From Ovis canadensis (Eukaryota; Chordata; Mammalia; Artiodactyla; Bovidae): a DNA stretch of 64,000 bases. Position numbers and translations under genes: made by a program. The number at the start of each line of letters is the position of its first letter. Within the stretch, counting starts at the first letter, position 1. The stretch is from assembly GCF_042477335.2 (NCBI RefSeq), contig NC_091263.1, positions 66,830,501 through 66,894,500 on the forward strand, given 5' to 3'. The notes under the pieces are model-generated. The model worked only from the letters and a program-made list of their open reading frames with translations. It ran no database searches and had not been told where the DNA came from. Below are positions 55,901-64,000 of the stretch, piece after piece.

Positions 55901-58202
55901 TCACTTTGACGTTTCACTTTCATGCATTGGAGAAGGAAATGGCAACCCACTCCAGCGTTCTTGCCTGGAGAATCCCAGGGACGGGGGAGCCTGGTGGGCT
56001 GCCGTCTGTGGGGTCGCACAGAGTCGGACACGACTGAAGTGACTTAGTAGTAACCAATAATAAATATGACGTCAAAAATACTCTATGCACTGATCAGCTC
56101 CAAATGAAATAGCAAATAAAAAAGAACTAAATGACAAAAGAGAGTCTACTACAAGGCCTTCAAGCCTAGGTGACAAGGTGTGGCTGTCGCATGCCTGGGG
56201 CTGGGCAGCCTTGGGATCAAGGCAGGACTGCATGGCTGGCCCGGGGAGCTGGGGACTACAAGTCAGCCAGTGAGCCCCCGATCTGCCCCTGGAGGGCCTG
56301 AACCCTCAGCATGGGACCACCATCTGCAGATTCAGCTAGGCCCTCAAGCACTCAAACCAAGCCAGGCACTCCCAAAGGATGGTGGAAGCTCTTAGCTCAA
56401 AGAACACCTCCAGGGCGCCTCTTTGTGCTGAACATCCCATCTCCAGCCTCCATCCTGACACTCGGCCCACTCATGAACAACAACACCTAAGCATCTTGAT
56501 TCCAGGGGGTGGGACGTGTCTGAAGGGTTAAAGGTGAGGAGAAAGAAGCAAGGGACCCCAGCCCTTCAGTGTTTTTTGGGACATCCCCCTCTATTTGACA
56601 GCCCAGGAGCAGGACTTTCTCCAAGGCCCCGGTTGCCAGAGTCACCAGTTGGGCAGGAAAAGTGCTGCCTTCTTGTGGCCGTTTCCCGTAACAGCAGCTT
56701 GAAACCCGGTGCTCTGGAACACACTCAAGACGCATTTTCAAGGCTTGCTGGGCTCTCAATGACACGTGCCCTCCAGAAATGTCCTGGGGTGGGTAATCAA
56801 AACAGAATTCAAAAAGGGGCCCACCTTCCAGAGCTCCTGTTCACCAGGTACAAATTGGTCTGGGACTCTTCTAAATGACAGCTGAGGAACACTGCCTCTG
56901 CATCGCTAATCAGCGGGAAAATTCACATGAAAGCTACAATGGGGTATCTCCTGCCCAGCTCAGAATGGACATCAACAAAAAGACTGCTGACAGAGCAGGG
57001 AGAAAACGGAAGGCCCCAAAGATGTGGGGAGGAACGGAAACTGGCGGCAGGCACTATGAAGACCCGGAAGGAGGGTCCCTAAGGGTGGAGCTTGACAGCC
57101 GTTTACATGGTCCAGCAGGTCCACATGAGGCTGGATATCACGGGGACAACCCCTGATCAAAAACACCCACGGATGGTGTCCTTTCCTGAAGCAATAGAAT
57201 AACTGAGACATGGGCAGAAGCAAAACTCCCAAGCACAGGGGCCTGCAGGAACAGCACATGCAGCGGGGCTTTACAGTGTACTAAGATCAGCCCCGCCCAG
57301 AATGAAGCGGCGCCACTGGCGACACAGACTCACACACACGCTACAGAGCGCCTAAGACGAGAAGGGATCCATCCAGACAACCACGAGCAGCGACGTCTGA
57401 AAGCTGACACCCACGAGCTTTCTGGGACTTTCTCCAAGGCCAAAGGTAGCCAATTGTCACTCATAGAAAACAAGCTTATTTTACCAGAGGTATACCTAGA
57501 GGAAACGAGGGATATATTCAAAGGATAAGACACACACTCAACTAAGGAAAACAGACCATTGGAAGATACCTATGCTACACCGTAGCGCAACCTACTGTGC
57601 ACTCTGTAATCATAACTTACAAAGGCAAATTGTGGGTCGGGAAAAAGGTCATTTATTGAAATAAGCCAGTCCCATTCAGCTAGTCAAACATCAATCCAGG
57701 AGATCAAACCAGTGAATCCGATTGGAAATCAACCCTGAATATTCACTGGAAATAGTGTTGCTGACACTGAATCTAAAAATTTGGCCATGTGATGCAAAGA
57801 GCCGACTCATTGCAAATACTCTGATGCTGGGAAAGACTGAGGGCAGAAAGAGGACTCAGAGAGCATGAGATGGCTCAATGGTATTATCGACTCAATGGAC
57901 ATGAGTTTGAGCACCCTTCAGGAGACAGGGAAGGACTTGGAAGCCTGGCATGATGCAATCCATGCGGTCCCAAAGACTTGGATACGACTGAGCAATGACA
58001 AGTTTATATATTTTCCATCATTATTCTGCTTTTACAGAGGAAAAATGACTGAATTTAAGTAAGAACAGTTTTTTCTCCCAATCAAACCAATTCTGTTCAC
58101 ACCTGTGTAAAAACACTGTCCTCCTACCTGTCTGAGCAACTCCAGTTTCTTCAGTTCCTCATTGTAGGCTTCTGGATTCTCCCCATAATTCTTCAGGACA
58201 AA
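43470..58202 (-). CDS. PTPN23: PTPN23 / HD-PTP, Bro1-domain tyrosine phosphatase-like protein (exons 2-25; exon 1 outside window)
   Basis: HD-PTP is a cytosolic/endosomal scaffold that binds ESCRT-0, -I and -III and directs ubiquitinated receptors such as EGFR into multivesicular bodies. Twenty-four exons join in frame and give 1590 codons; with the usual 28 codons of exon 1 the protein would be 1618 residues, against 1636 in human. In order (numbering assumes 28 codons in exon 1): Bro1 domain (to about 394, exons 2-14), coiled-coil V domain (about 395-710, exons 14-19), a long Pro/Gln/Gly-rich region (exon 20), the PTP domain (late exon 20 to exon 24) with P-loop HCSSGVGRTG at Cys1374, and a Pro/Glu/Ser/Thr-rich tail ending TLNKT. 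The P-loop has Ser where active PTPs have Ala, and the WPD loop reads WPE; both are known HD-PTP divergences. Exon 1 was searched for to 64000 and not found. Confidence 0.97.
44019..44132 (-). CDS. PTPN23: PTPN23 exon 24
   Basis: Encodes 38 residues, LHLKFCHEAVVRHVEQVLQ through GVAQK, closing the PTP domain. Both flanks are phase 0. Confidence 0.95.
44207..44345 (-). CDS. PTPN23: PTPN23 exon 23 (PTP P-loop)
   Basis: Completes the P-loop (Ser-Ser-Gly-Val-Gly-Arg-Thr-Gly) and encodes the following helices to HMLQEK. Confidence 0.95.
44416..44520 (-). CDS. PTPN23: PTPN23 exon 22 (PTP P-loop Cys)
   Basis: Encodes GLPDSPSHLLRFIQEVHAHY and on to IVVHC, ending with the nucleophile-position cysteine. 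The following Ser is split with exon 23. Confidence 0.95.
44607..44791 (-). CDS. PTPN23: PTPN23 exon 21 (PTP domain)
   Basis: Encodes 61 residues from QKVARYFPTERGQPMVHG to FPTWPE plus two bases of Leu. Holds the start of the WPD loop, here WPE. Donor GTGCGT. Confidence 0.93.
44865..46569 (-). CDS. PTPN23: PTPN23 exon 20 (proline-rich region and start of PTP domain)
   Basis: A 1705-base exon encoding 568 complete residues. It opens with ELKKKPPPRPTAPKP, runs through a very Pro/Gln/Gly-rich unstructured region that in the family binds TSG101, endophilin and other SH3 partners, then enters the PTP domain (the NRHQDVMPYDSNRVVL pTyr loop and ATQAPLPGTAADFW). One short human segment after RSLPP is absent. 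Confidence 0.95.
46658..46837 (-). CDS. PTPN23: PTPN23 exon 19 (end of V domain)
   Basis: Encodes 59 residues from WNSTLQSLVASYEAYEDL to RQQLLD. The Arg codon is split with exon 20. Confidence 0.95.
46911..47062 (-). CDS. PTPN23: PTPN23 exon 18 (V domain coiled coil)
   Basis: Encodes 50 residues from KLFEEQLKKYDQLRVYLEQ to LSDLDQ. The donor is GTCAGT after two bases of Lys. Confidence 0.94.
47151..47305 (-). CDS. PTPN23: PTPN23 exon 17 (V domain coiled coil)
   Basis: Encodes 51 residues from DRAVLQNLKRILGKVQ to DHSEMK, strongly coiled-coil. Confidence 0.95.
47381..47692 (-). CDS. PTPN23: PTPN23 exon 16 (V domain coiled coil)
   Basis: Encodes 103 residues rich in Glu/Leu/Lys heptads. Near EAVG it carries an Ala-rich patch (GPAAASTAVSKAE) that differs from human. 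Confidence 0.95.
47815..47960 (-). CDS. PTPN23: PTPN23 exon 15
   Basis: Encodes 48 residues of the V domain (QFMDSLQLDPETVDNLDAY and following, to VQSMQ). Confidence 0.95.
48232..48297 (-). CDS. PTPN23: PTPN23 exon 14
   Basis: Encodes EEKAKLLREMMAKIEDKNEV and the start of the coiled-coil region. The Asp codon is split with exon 15. Confidence 0.95.
48386..48500 (-). CDS. PTPN23: PTPN23 exon 13
   Basis: Encodes APLVKPLPVNPTDPAVTG and on to HEASSLY, near the end of the Bro1 domain. The Ser codon is split with exon 14. Confidence 0.95.
48613..48692 (-). CDS. PTPN23: PTPN23 exon 12
   Basis: Encodes YNSAKKDNDFIYHEAVPALD and following residues to PVK plus one base. The donor reads AAAG|GTCTGA, weak at +3 to +6, but only this site keeps the frame with exon 13. 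Confidence 0.93.
48843..48901 (-). CDS. PTPN23: PTPN23 exon 11
   Basis: Encodes GQPDTVQDALRFAMDVIGG and two bases of the next Lys. Donor GTGAGT. Confidence 0.95.
48984..49040 (-). CDS. PTPN23: PTPN23 exon 10
   Basis: A 57-base phase-0 exon encoding VAYFQSALDKLNEAIKLAK. The donor is GTAATG. Confidence 0.95.
49361..49408 (-). CDS. PTPN23: PTPN23 exon 9
   Basis: A 48-base phase-0 exon encoding LHMGKQAEEQQKFGEQ of the Bro1 domain. Confidence 0.95.
49492..49623 (-). CDS. PTPN23: PTPN23 exon 8
   Basis: Encodes 44 residues of the Bro1 domain, from VVDYYKEACRALENPDTA to FAAVAH. Confidence 0.95.
49710..49790 (-). CDS. PTPN23: PTPN23 exon 7
   Basis: Encodes 27 residues of the Bro1 domain (GQAQECLLEKSMLDNRKSF and following), phase 0 on both sides. 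Confidence 0.95.
49977..50108 (-). CDS. PTPN23: PTPN23 exon 6
   Basis: Encodes 44 residues of the Bro1 helical solenoid, starting GMKVSCTHFQCAAGAF and ending NLML. Confidence 0.95.
50201..50250 (-). CDS. PTPN23: PTPN23 exon 5
   Basis: A 50-base exon encoding ALHSMLGAMDKRVSEE of the Bro1 domain. Donor GTGAGG follows a complete codon. Confidence 0.94.
50746..50822 (-). CDS. PTPN23: PTPN23 exon 4
   Basis: Encodes residues about 97-121 of the Bro1 domain (TEIFSGKSVAHEDIKYEQ and following). The next Gly codon is split. Confidence 0.95.
51007..51134 (-). CDS. PTPN23: PTPN23 exon 3
   Basis: Encodes residues about 54-95 of the Bro1 domain (NAVRVPRDFEGCSVLRKYLG and following). Ends within the Trp codon of VTW. 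Confidence 0.95.
51660..54180. repeat. Local repeat family, unit 1 (rearranged)
   Basis: Shares blocks with units 2 and 3: CAGCCAGTGAGCC at about 51897, a GCTGCCATCTTATGGCCGTTTCTGGTAA block at about 52291, and the closing GGGCAACCTATCCCACACT block at about 54088. It is split by an L1 fragment and scrambled around 53690-53760. Confidence 0.65.
52500..53060 (+). repeat. L1 LINE fragment inside repeat unit 1
   Basis: Sense L1 ORF2 3' sequence (GAAGTGCAAATCAAAATGACGATGAGATATC and GGAACCATCCTACACGG). It continues into A/T-rich simple sequence to about 53210. Confidence 0.7.
54181..55796. repeat. Local repeat family, unit 2
   Basis: About 1.6 kb, directly repeated by unit 3. Landmarks are the CTATGCATTGATCAGCTCCAAATGAAA start, CAGCCAGTGAGCC at about 54384, GCTGCCATCTTGTGGCCGTT at about 54767 and GGGCAACCTGTTCCACACTC near the end. 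Confidence 0.82.
55797..56047 (+). mobile_element. BovA2 SINE dimer between units 2 and 3
   Basis: Two BovA2 modules in the arrangement also seen at 8944-9230, inserted at the junction of two repeat units. Confidence 0.84.
56048..57640. repeat. Local repeat family, unit 3
   Basis: Direct repeat of unit 2 with many substitutions and small indels. Landmarks occur in the same order (CTATGCACTGATCAGCTCC, CAGCCAGTGAGCC, GCTGCCTTCTTGTGGCCGTT, GCGCAACCTACTGTGCACTC). Confidence 0.82.
57690..57998 (+). repeat. BovB 3'-end fragment
   Basis: Sense BovB tail (CTGAATATTCACTGGAAATA to ACTTGGATACGACTGAGCAA). It ends 130 bp from PTPN23 exon 2. Confidence 0.82.
58128..58202 (-). CDS. PTPN23: PTPN23 exon 2
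   Basis: Encodes 25 residues (FVLKNYGENPEAY and following) of the N-terminal Bro1 domain, in phase 0 on both sides. It stands 7 kb from exon 3, inside repeat-rich introns. Confidence 0.95.
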
Positions 58203-60357
58203 CTAGAGAGAGAGGGGGGGAAGGCTGTGAACCAGGCACAGAGCATCGTTCCCTGCTCCCGCTTCTGCCCTCGGAGTCCTCAGCAAGCACCAGCCATGGC
58301 TCTGCCAGCATCTCCTCTCCTGCCCCACTGGGAACTCGGCCTCTGTAGCAAGGCAGCACCGAGACACTTTCTGGGGCAGCCTCCTTTTTTGAGCAAAATG
58401 GAAAATACACCTGCACAACCTGGCTGGAATCCCCTGGCTGGCCCTCGCCATGCTGCTGTCCTCCCCACCAAACCCAGAACTGGGCCAGCTCAGGAAGTCG
58501 GGGAACTCAGTCAGCTGAAGTGGGATCCTACTGAGCATTCGTAAACGGGCCCCGAGTTCAAGCCTCCCTTGTGTCTGGGGCCCCGCAGGGGCCCAGGATC
58601 ACCATCGTAATCCCAACCCACCAACCAATGTCTGGAAGAGTCACAGGAGAGTGGGCGTGCAAAGCCTTCCCCACCAGCCCGCCCTCCTCGGGAAAGGGTT
58701 CCACAGAAATAAGCGTCCTCCTTGGTGAGGAAAGGCCTGCGGCGGTGTGATGGGAATGATCCAGGGGAAGGGAGGAGGGGAGGTCACTCCGCACATCAGA
58801 GGCGGGGCTGGCACGCCCGCCCACAGCAGGGCTGACTCTCGTGGATGGTGGGCACACCCACCAGCCTGGAGGCGGGGCCTGGACCACCAAGACAACACAC
58901 ACATCGCGGCAGCTCCGCCACTCCTGCTGGGGGACCTGGCGTCTGGGTCAGCAGTCTCAGGGCCCAGGTCCGTCACCCCACATGCACTAAGGGCACCAGC
59001 CCCCAAGGCTCCTTAAGGCCCAGCCAAGGTCTGTGAGGCAGAGAAGGGCGGGGGTGGCCTGCTCTCTCCAGCGGCGGCCCACCCGTCTCCTGGGCCCCTC
59101 CCCAGGGGCTGTGACACGTGGCCACGTGGTGGGGAACCTGGGAGGCCATGGGACTGCGTTAGCTGCCTGGCAGGGAAGCGAGAGGAGGGACAGGCAGAGG
59201 GAAGCAAGTCCTGAGCTTCCTTCAGCTCCATCTGGCCGCAGCTCCAAATCTCTGAGCCCGACCCGCTTCCACTGGCTTTACCTCCTGCCAGTTCGCTATC
59301 CCCCTCCACCTCTGGCCCGGACTCCCCACCCCGTCAAACCCACCCCTCATCCGATGGTCAAATTCGTCTAATGTGACTCCAGTGTTACTCTTGGCTTTAT
59401 ATCCTTCTGAAACACACGCACTCCTGGGGGAAAAAACAATAAAGCCCAGCTTGCTTTGCTCAGGACAGTGAGATTATGGAGAAAGAGCTGTAATCTAAAG
59501 GAAAAAAAAAAGTACTCTGAGAAGAATGTGCACAACAGTGCTTCCCCAAACCTCCAGGACCAAATCTAATCTTCAGAGCAGAGTTCACGGTCCTTCACAG
59601 GCAGCTCCCAGTAGCCGTCAGCTCCCAGGGACACCCAGCCAACAGTACTCTGGAATGACCGCTCTCGGCTCTCAACGCTTGTCCACATGTTGCCCCCACC
59701 ACCTTCTCTGCTAAGACTCAGCTAAAATATCACTTCCCGTAGCATCAGCTGCTGCTCTCCCCCACGTTCAGAAAGTGCCTCCATCAGACTGGGCGCCTCC
59801 CAGCAGGGACATGTCAGCGACCACCCCCACCTCAAACGACAAGTCTGTCGGGAATGGCAGGGGCCTGATTTGATGTGTTCGATCCTCAGCAAACGGCTGC
59901 CTTTACAGGAAATGCACAGGATGGATGAGCACACTAAATAAGACCACAGGAGGCACTCAGAAAAACTGGGACGGTGTGACAATTCACCCAACACTTACCT
60001 CAGCCTCTGTGAAAGACAAGTACCATTAAGGGGGCTAGAGGGGAGCAGACTATTGTAGATTAAAAGAGATTAAAGAAAAAAAAGAACAACTACCCTTCGA
60101 GAACCGTGATTGGATCTGAGTTTGGAAAAAAACAGTTATAAAGGATGTCTGGGGATAACAGGTGAAATTTAAATATAAAACATAGTAGAAAATGCTTGTG
60201 GATTTTCTAAGGTGTGATGAAAACAGTATAGTTATACACGAGAAAATCCTCTTAGGACCTGCTGATACGGGTACAACTTACTTTCAAAGGTCCATGGGTG
60301 TGTGTGTCTGTGTGTGTTTACAGAGAGAGAACACAAATACGGTGCAATGTAACTATT

Positions 60358-60558
60358 ACCATCGTCGTCATTTAGTTGCTAAGTCAAGTCCAACTCTTTT
60401 GCATGACCTCATGGACTGCAGCCCACCAGGCTCCCCTGGACACGGGATTTTTCAGGCAAGAATACTGGAGTGGGTTGCCACTTCCTTCTCCAGGGATCAA
60501 ACTCGCTCCTCCTGCATTGGCAGGCGGATTCTCTACCACTGAACCACCAGAGAAGCCC
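60358..60558 (-). repeat. BovA2 SINE
   Basis: Antisense, from TTTAGTTGCTAAGTCAAGTC to CTGAACCACCAGAGAAGCCC. Confidence 0.85.
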
Positions 60559-60667
60559 AACTCTCAAAATTAAGTAGAGGGAATTTGGGCGAGCACTGCC
60601 TTATTCTTTCAACTTTTCTGTACGTCTGAAATCTGGAAAATGAATGTCTTAAGAGCTGCTGAGGGAA

Positions 60668-60770
60668 ATCTTGGGTGGTCTAGCGGTTAGGACTTGGCAC
60701 TCTCACTGCTGTGGCCCAGGTTCAAGCCCTGATCAGGGAGCTGAGATCTCACAGGCCAAGCGATGCGGCC
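60668..60770 (+). repeat. Short tRNA-derived SINE (CHR-related)
   Basis: Sense head GGTGGTCTAGCGGTTAGGACT with an A box/B box-like layout and a terminal A run. Confidence 0.72.
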
Positions 60771-61379
60771 AAAAAAAAATGAGGTGCTGAGCTAAATGAT
60801 ACCTAAAAAGACACTTTCCTTACGTCATCATTTCTTAGCCTCTTGTTGGATCCTTTGAGAACATAAAAGCCACGAAACAATCTCCCCACCAATGTCCATC
60901 TATGCATAAACATAAGGATCTGCCAACATGTTCAGGGGGTTTACAGACACGCTGAAGCCCATTTATGGGCTCTTGGTTTACAATCCTTGCTGTGATCTAG
61001 CCAATCCCTCACCCCGCCTGTCCCCCAATTCACAGACATAAAATGTGACCTGAGCTATAGGGTAAAACTTGACTATCTAAATAGGAACATGTTCTTTCTC
61101 CGATTAACTCCCTTCTCATAGGAGGCTTCTGTTTGCTCAACCCGAGGCGACAGTGAAAGTGGAGCCCAGAGGCCCTGTGGGACAGAGGCCGAAGGGATCT
61201 GAGTGACATCTGAGAGTCCCAGAAACAAGGCTTCAGCTGCCACCGCTGGGAACACCTGCCCTGCGGTCACGCAGTGGTGACGGGGTGAGAGATGATGCCT
61301 CTGATCGCAGCAAACTGTCCCCGAAGGAGGCTGTCCACCTGTCTTATTCCTCCTCCAAGATCTGCAGCAAACACAGAGC

Positions 61380-61590
61380 TCCTGCCCACGGGCCAGACAC
61401 TTGCCAAGTGCCCAGTAAGTCACTCAGCCCTAATAACAACCCAAAGAGGTAGACAGCGTTGTCGCCCCCATTTTACAGCTGAGGAAACTGAGGCAAGGGA
61501 GGTAAGACACTCGCCAAGGTCACAGCACTAACCACCAACAGAGCACCAACTGGAAACCCGGGGTTTGGGCTCCAGAGCCCATATTCTTGA
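61380..61590 (-). repeat. MIR SINE
   Basis: Antisense MIR core (CATTTTACAGCTGAGGAAACTGAGGCAAG). Confidence 0.85.
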
Positions 61591-62296
61591 CCACACATCA
61601 GACCAATCCATTTCTATTTTTTAAACACAGTTCTCATAAAACACCAAAAAAAAGGGAAGTGAAAACAAATCTCCGGCCACAAGGTGAGTCAATGGAGCAG
61701 AGGTGATTTTTTAATCTCTGACAAAACCCTCTGTGGCTTGATCACTCACTCCCCCTACTACACAGAGGTGAGAGGCGGCTGAAGGTTCGAGAGTAAAGGA
61801 CAGAGACCTTCTCTCAGACAGTGTCCCTATGGCACAGACTTCCGCAGAGCGAGAAACAAGGTCTGGTCAGGACATGAGTGTCGCCACAGAGCCTGAGAAG
61901 GCAGGCCCTGCAGCAGGCAGAGCCTGGACCTCGGCAACACGGATTAGGAGTAAGATACTAGAAGATGCCGCCAGGACCCCAGCACACCTACACAAACGCC
62001 AGCCAGTTTGGGGCTGAGAGGGCCAGGGGCCCTCCCGAGCCCAACCAGGCTTTGGAGAAGCTGGGCTTCTTTTTTCCTGAGCAAACAATGAGACCTGTGA
62101 ACAGTGTCATGCTGAAAGCATGTCCAGGGTTCAGAGCCACTGGGAGGAAAAAGCAGGGAAAGAAGTTATAAGTTACAAATACACAGGCTGGAAAGACTTT
62201 TTCCAAAGACAAACACCAAAACAGAGGAAGTCCTGGCTGTGACCCTAGGTTGCTGTGAGACCAAGGCTTGGTTCTACACCTGTAATATGGTGTTCA

Positions 62297-62635
62297 TAGT
62301 AGCTGCTTTTGAATTGTGGTGAAGACTCTTGTGAGTCCCCTGGACAGCAAGAAGATCAAACCAGTCAATCCTGAATATTCATTGCAAGGACTGATGCTGA
62401 AGCTCCAATACTTTGGCCACTTGATATGAAGGGTCGACTCGCTGGAAAAGACCCTGATCCTGGGAAAGACTGAGGGCAGGAGGAAAAGGGGCGACAGGAA
62501 GAGAAGGCTGGATGGCATCACCGACTCAATGGACATGAGTTTGAGCAAGTTCTGGGAGATGGCGAAGGACAGGGAAGCCTGGCGTGCTGCAGTCCATGGG
62601 GTTGAAAAGAGCTGAACAAGACTTACCTACTGAGC
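62297..62635 (+). repeat. BovB 3'-end fragment
   Basis: Sense BovB C-terminal region with CTCCAATACTTTGGCCAC and GATGGCATCACCGACTCAATGG. Confidence 0.84.
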
Positions 62636-62719
62636 AACAATTACCCGCTCTAACTCACAGAGCTGTCATAGGACTTGAGCTATTTCCTAAACAGAGAAAG
62701 AGGATGCTAAGCTGAAAGT

Positions 62720-63290
62720 GTTGTTTACGATATGCCAAGGCCTGTACTGGGGACTCAAATGCATTAACTCTTTTTTTTCTAAGTATATTTTGTTTTTCTC
62801 TTTTTATTTATTTTATTTTTGGCTGCATTAGGTCTTTGCTGCTGTGCTCCGGCTTTTTGTAACTGCTCTGCTATAATGCGTAGGCTTCTCATTGTGGCGG
62901 CGTCTCCTGTCGCAGAGCACAGGCTCTGGGCCCAGGGCTTCAATAGTTGCGCCACGTGGGCCCTAGAGCCCAGGCTCAGTAGCTGTGGCACACGGGCTTA
63001 GCTGTCCCAAAGCATGTAGAATCTTCCTGCACCACGGATCAGACCCATGTCCCCTGCATTGGCAGGCAGATTCTTAACCAGTGGACCACCAGCAAAGTCC
63101 CTGCGTTAACTCTTGATGCTCATAAGCTTATAAGCATAGTATTAGTTCTGTTACAGGTGAGAAAAATGAGGCCCAGATTAGTGAGGTAATCATCTGTAAC
63201 AGCTGACGTCACTCAGCTATTAAGTCGAAAAGGTGGGACCTAAACCAAAGCTGGCCTGATTCCAGTGTCTATTTCTGTGACATTACTCTG
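62720..63290 (-). repeat. MIR SINE split by a CHR insertion
   Basis: Antisense MIR sequence flanks the CHR element at 62773-63102. The right half includes GTGAGAAAAATGAGGCCCAGA. Confidence 0.7.
62773..63102 (-). mobile_element. CHR-type SINE with 12 bp near-perfect TSD
   Basis: Flanked by GCATTAACTCTT (62761-62772) and GCGTTAACTCTT (63103-63114), one mismatch. Near full length. Confidence 0.83.
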
Positions 63291-63334
63291 CCCTTTTACC
63301 AAGAAACCAATGGCCCAGAATTCTGTAGGCAGAT

Positions 63335-63525
63335 GAAAGTGAAAGTCACTCAGTCATGTCCAACTCTTTGTGACCCCACGGACTATACAGTCCCTGGAAT
63401 TCTCCAGCCCAGAATACTGGAGCGGGTAGCTTTTCCCCTCGCCAGGGGATCTTCCCAATCCAGGGATCGAACCCAGGTCTCCCACATTGCAGGGGGATTC
63501 TTTACCAGCTGAGCAACCAGGGGTA
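63335..63525 (-). repeat. BovA2 SINE
   Basis: Antisense, from GTGAAAGTCACTCAGTCATG to TACCAGCTGAGCAACCAGGG. Confidence 0.85.
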
Positions 63526-63835
63526 GATGAGATCACCAGATCCTGGCATTCTTTTGCAGTAGAAAAATGGAAACCAGAGATCAGCAATGGCAGTTCTAGA
63601 ACTCTGAGCCAAACTTCCCAGGGTAAAGATTTTGTTTCACTTTCTCTGGTACTAACATGGTCTCATTCCTCTGTGCATTCTTTCCCCGCCCCCATGGATG
63701 ATGGGAGTGTTTAGCTTCTGTTCTTAATTTGATATACATCTTGGAATTAAAACAGTAGATGGAAAGGAGACCAAACTTTGGGAAAGAAGTAAAATTCTGG
63801 AACTTTAGATCAATTAACCTAATTTCTCGGATGTC

Positions 63836-63920
63836 TCCATTGGTCCACTGGGGCCTGGGGTTTGATTCCTGGTCAGGGAACTAAGATCCCATAAGCTGGG
63901 AAGCTCAGCCAATTTTTTTT
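63836..63920 (+). repeat. Short CHR-related SINE fragment
   Basis: Sense fragment with GGGTTTGATTCCTGGTCAGGG, ending in a T run. Confidence 0.6.
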
Positions 63921-64000
63921 TTTAATCTAATTTTCTGGTTTTACAAATGAGGAAAAAGATGCCCAAAGAGATTAAATGATGGACTCAAAGGAATACAAAC

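Larger units (their letters stand above)
51135..58127 (-). other. PTPN23: PTPN23 intron 2 (7 kb)
   Basis: The largest complete PTPN23 intron in the window. It holds related 1.6 kb units, an L1 fragment, a BovA2 dimer and a BovB tail. 51135-51660 is partly AT-rich and unassigned. Confidence 0.85.
58203..64000 (-). other. PTPN23: PTPN23 intron 1 (3' part)
   Basis: Inferred intron, because exon 1 is absent. Unique, gene-free stretches are 58203-60357, 60771-61379 and 61591-62296. 58203-59400 is GC-rich but not evidently a CpG island. Repeats are listed separately. Confidence 0.75.

Noticed and set aside
55797..56047. Repeated modules resembling a CRISPR-like or satellite array
   Set aside because: The modules are a BovA2 SINE dimer with the usual linker; no regular repeat-spacer structure exists in the window.
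60668..60770. Possible tRNA gene
   Set aside because: The tRNA-like A and B box layout belongs to a SINE head followed by an A run; no intact cloverleaf was apparent.
58203..64000. Search for PTPN23 exon 1 and promoter CpG island
   Set aside because: No sequence encoding the 28-residue N-terminus and no convincing CpG island were found; presumed beyond base 64000.

Overview
The window is mammalian nuclear DNA from a ruminant, most likely a bovid. BovB (RTE) LINE fragments, BovA2/Bov-tA SINEs and CHR-type tRNA-derived SINEs occur in both orientations, with L1 and MIR remnants. I cannot fix the species. No prokaryotic, phage, CRISPR or organellar features are visible, nor tRNA or rRNA genes apart from SINE remnants.

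Two protein-coding genes lie tail to tail. SCAP (SREBP cleavage-activating protein) runs on the + strand. Twenty-one coding exons, numbered 3-23 by the human gene, lie between 15709 and 42873. They encode residues 42-1279, and the implied total length equals the human protein's. The start codon exon and the 5' UTR were not found and presumably lie upstream of base 1. PTPN23 (HD-PTP) runs on the - strand. Its exons 2-25 lie between 58202 and 43470 and predict a protein of about 1618 residues if the unseen exon 1 has the usual 28 codons. Exon 1 is presumably beyond base 64000. Every exon boundary was placed by hand from splice dinucleotides and frame continuity, and exon phases close throughout both genes.

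Layout: 1-15708 is SCAP intron 2, mostly nested L1/BovB/SINE insertions with two unique stretches. SCAP exon 3 (15709-15838) is followed by a 13.8 kb intron that holds BovB, L1 and CHR elements and a cytosine-rich minisatellite at 27545-28245. SCAP exons 4-23 are compact (29624-42873). The genes are separated by 596 bp between stop codons, with poly(A) hexamers 295 bp apart. PTPN23 exons 25-3 are very compact (43470-51134). PTPN23 intron 2 (51135-58127) holds a locally repeated family of about 1.6 kb units. The remainder (58203-64000) is PTPN23 intron 1 with SINEs, a BovB tail and MIRs.

SCAP escorts SREBPs from ER to Golgi under sterol control. PTPN23 is an ESCRT-associated Bro1-domain scaffold for endosomal sorting. 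I see no functional link between them beyond adjacency, which is also found at human 3p21.31. The most noteworthy signals are a SINE insertion that appears to supply the branch point of SCAP exon 4, a NAGNAG acceptor at SCAP exon 17, an L1-derived insertion with 6 bp duplications inside a BovB copy, and the undescribed repeat units in PTPN23 intron 2.
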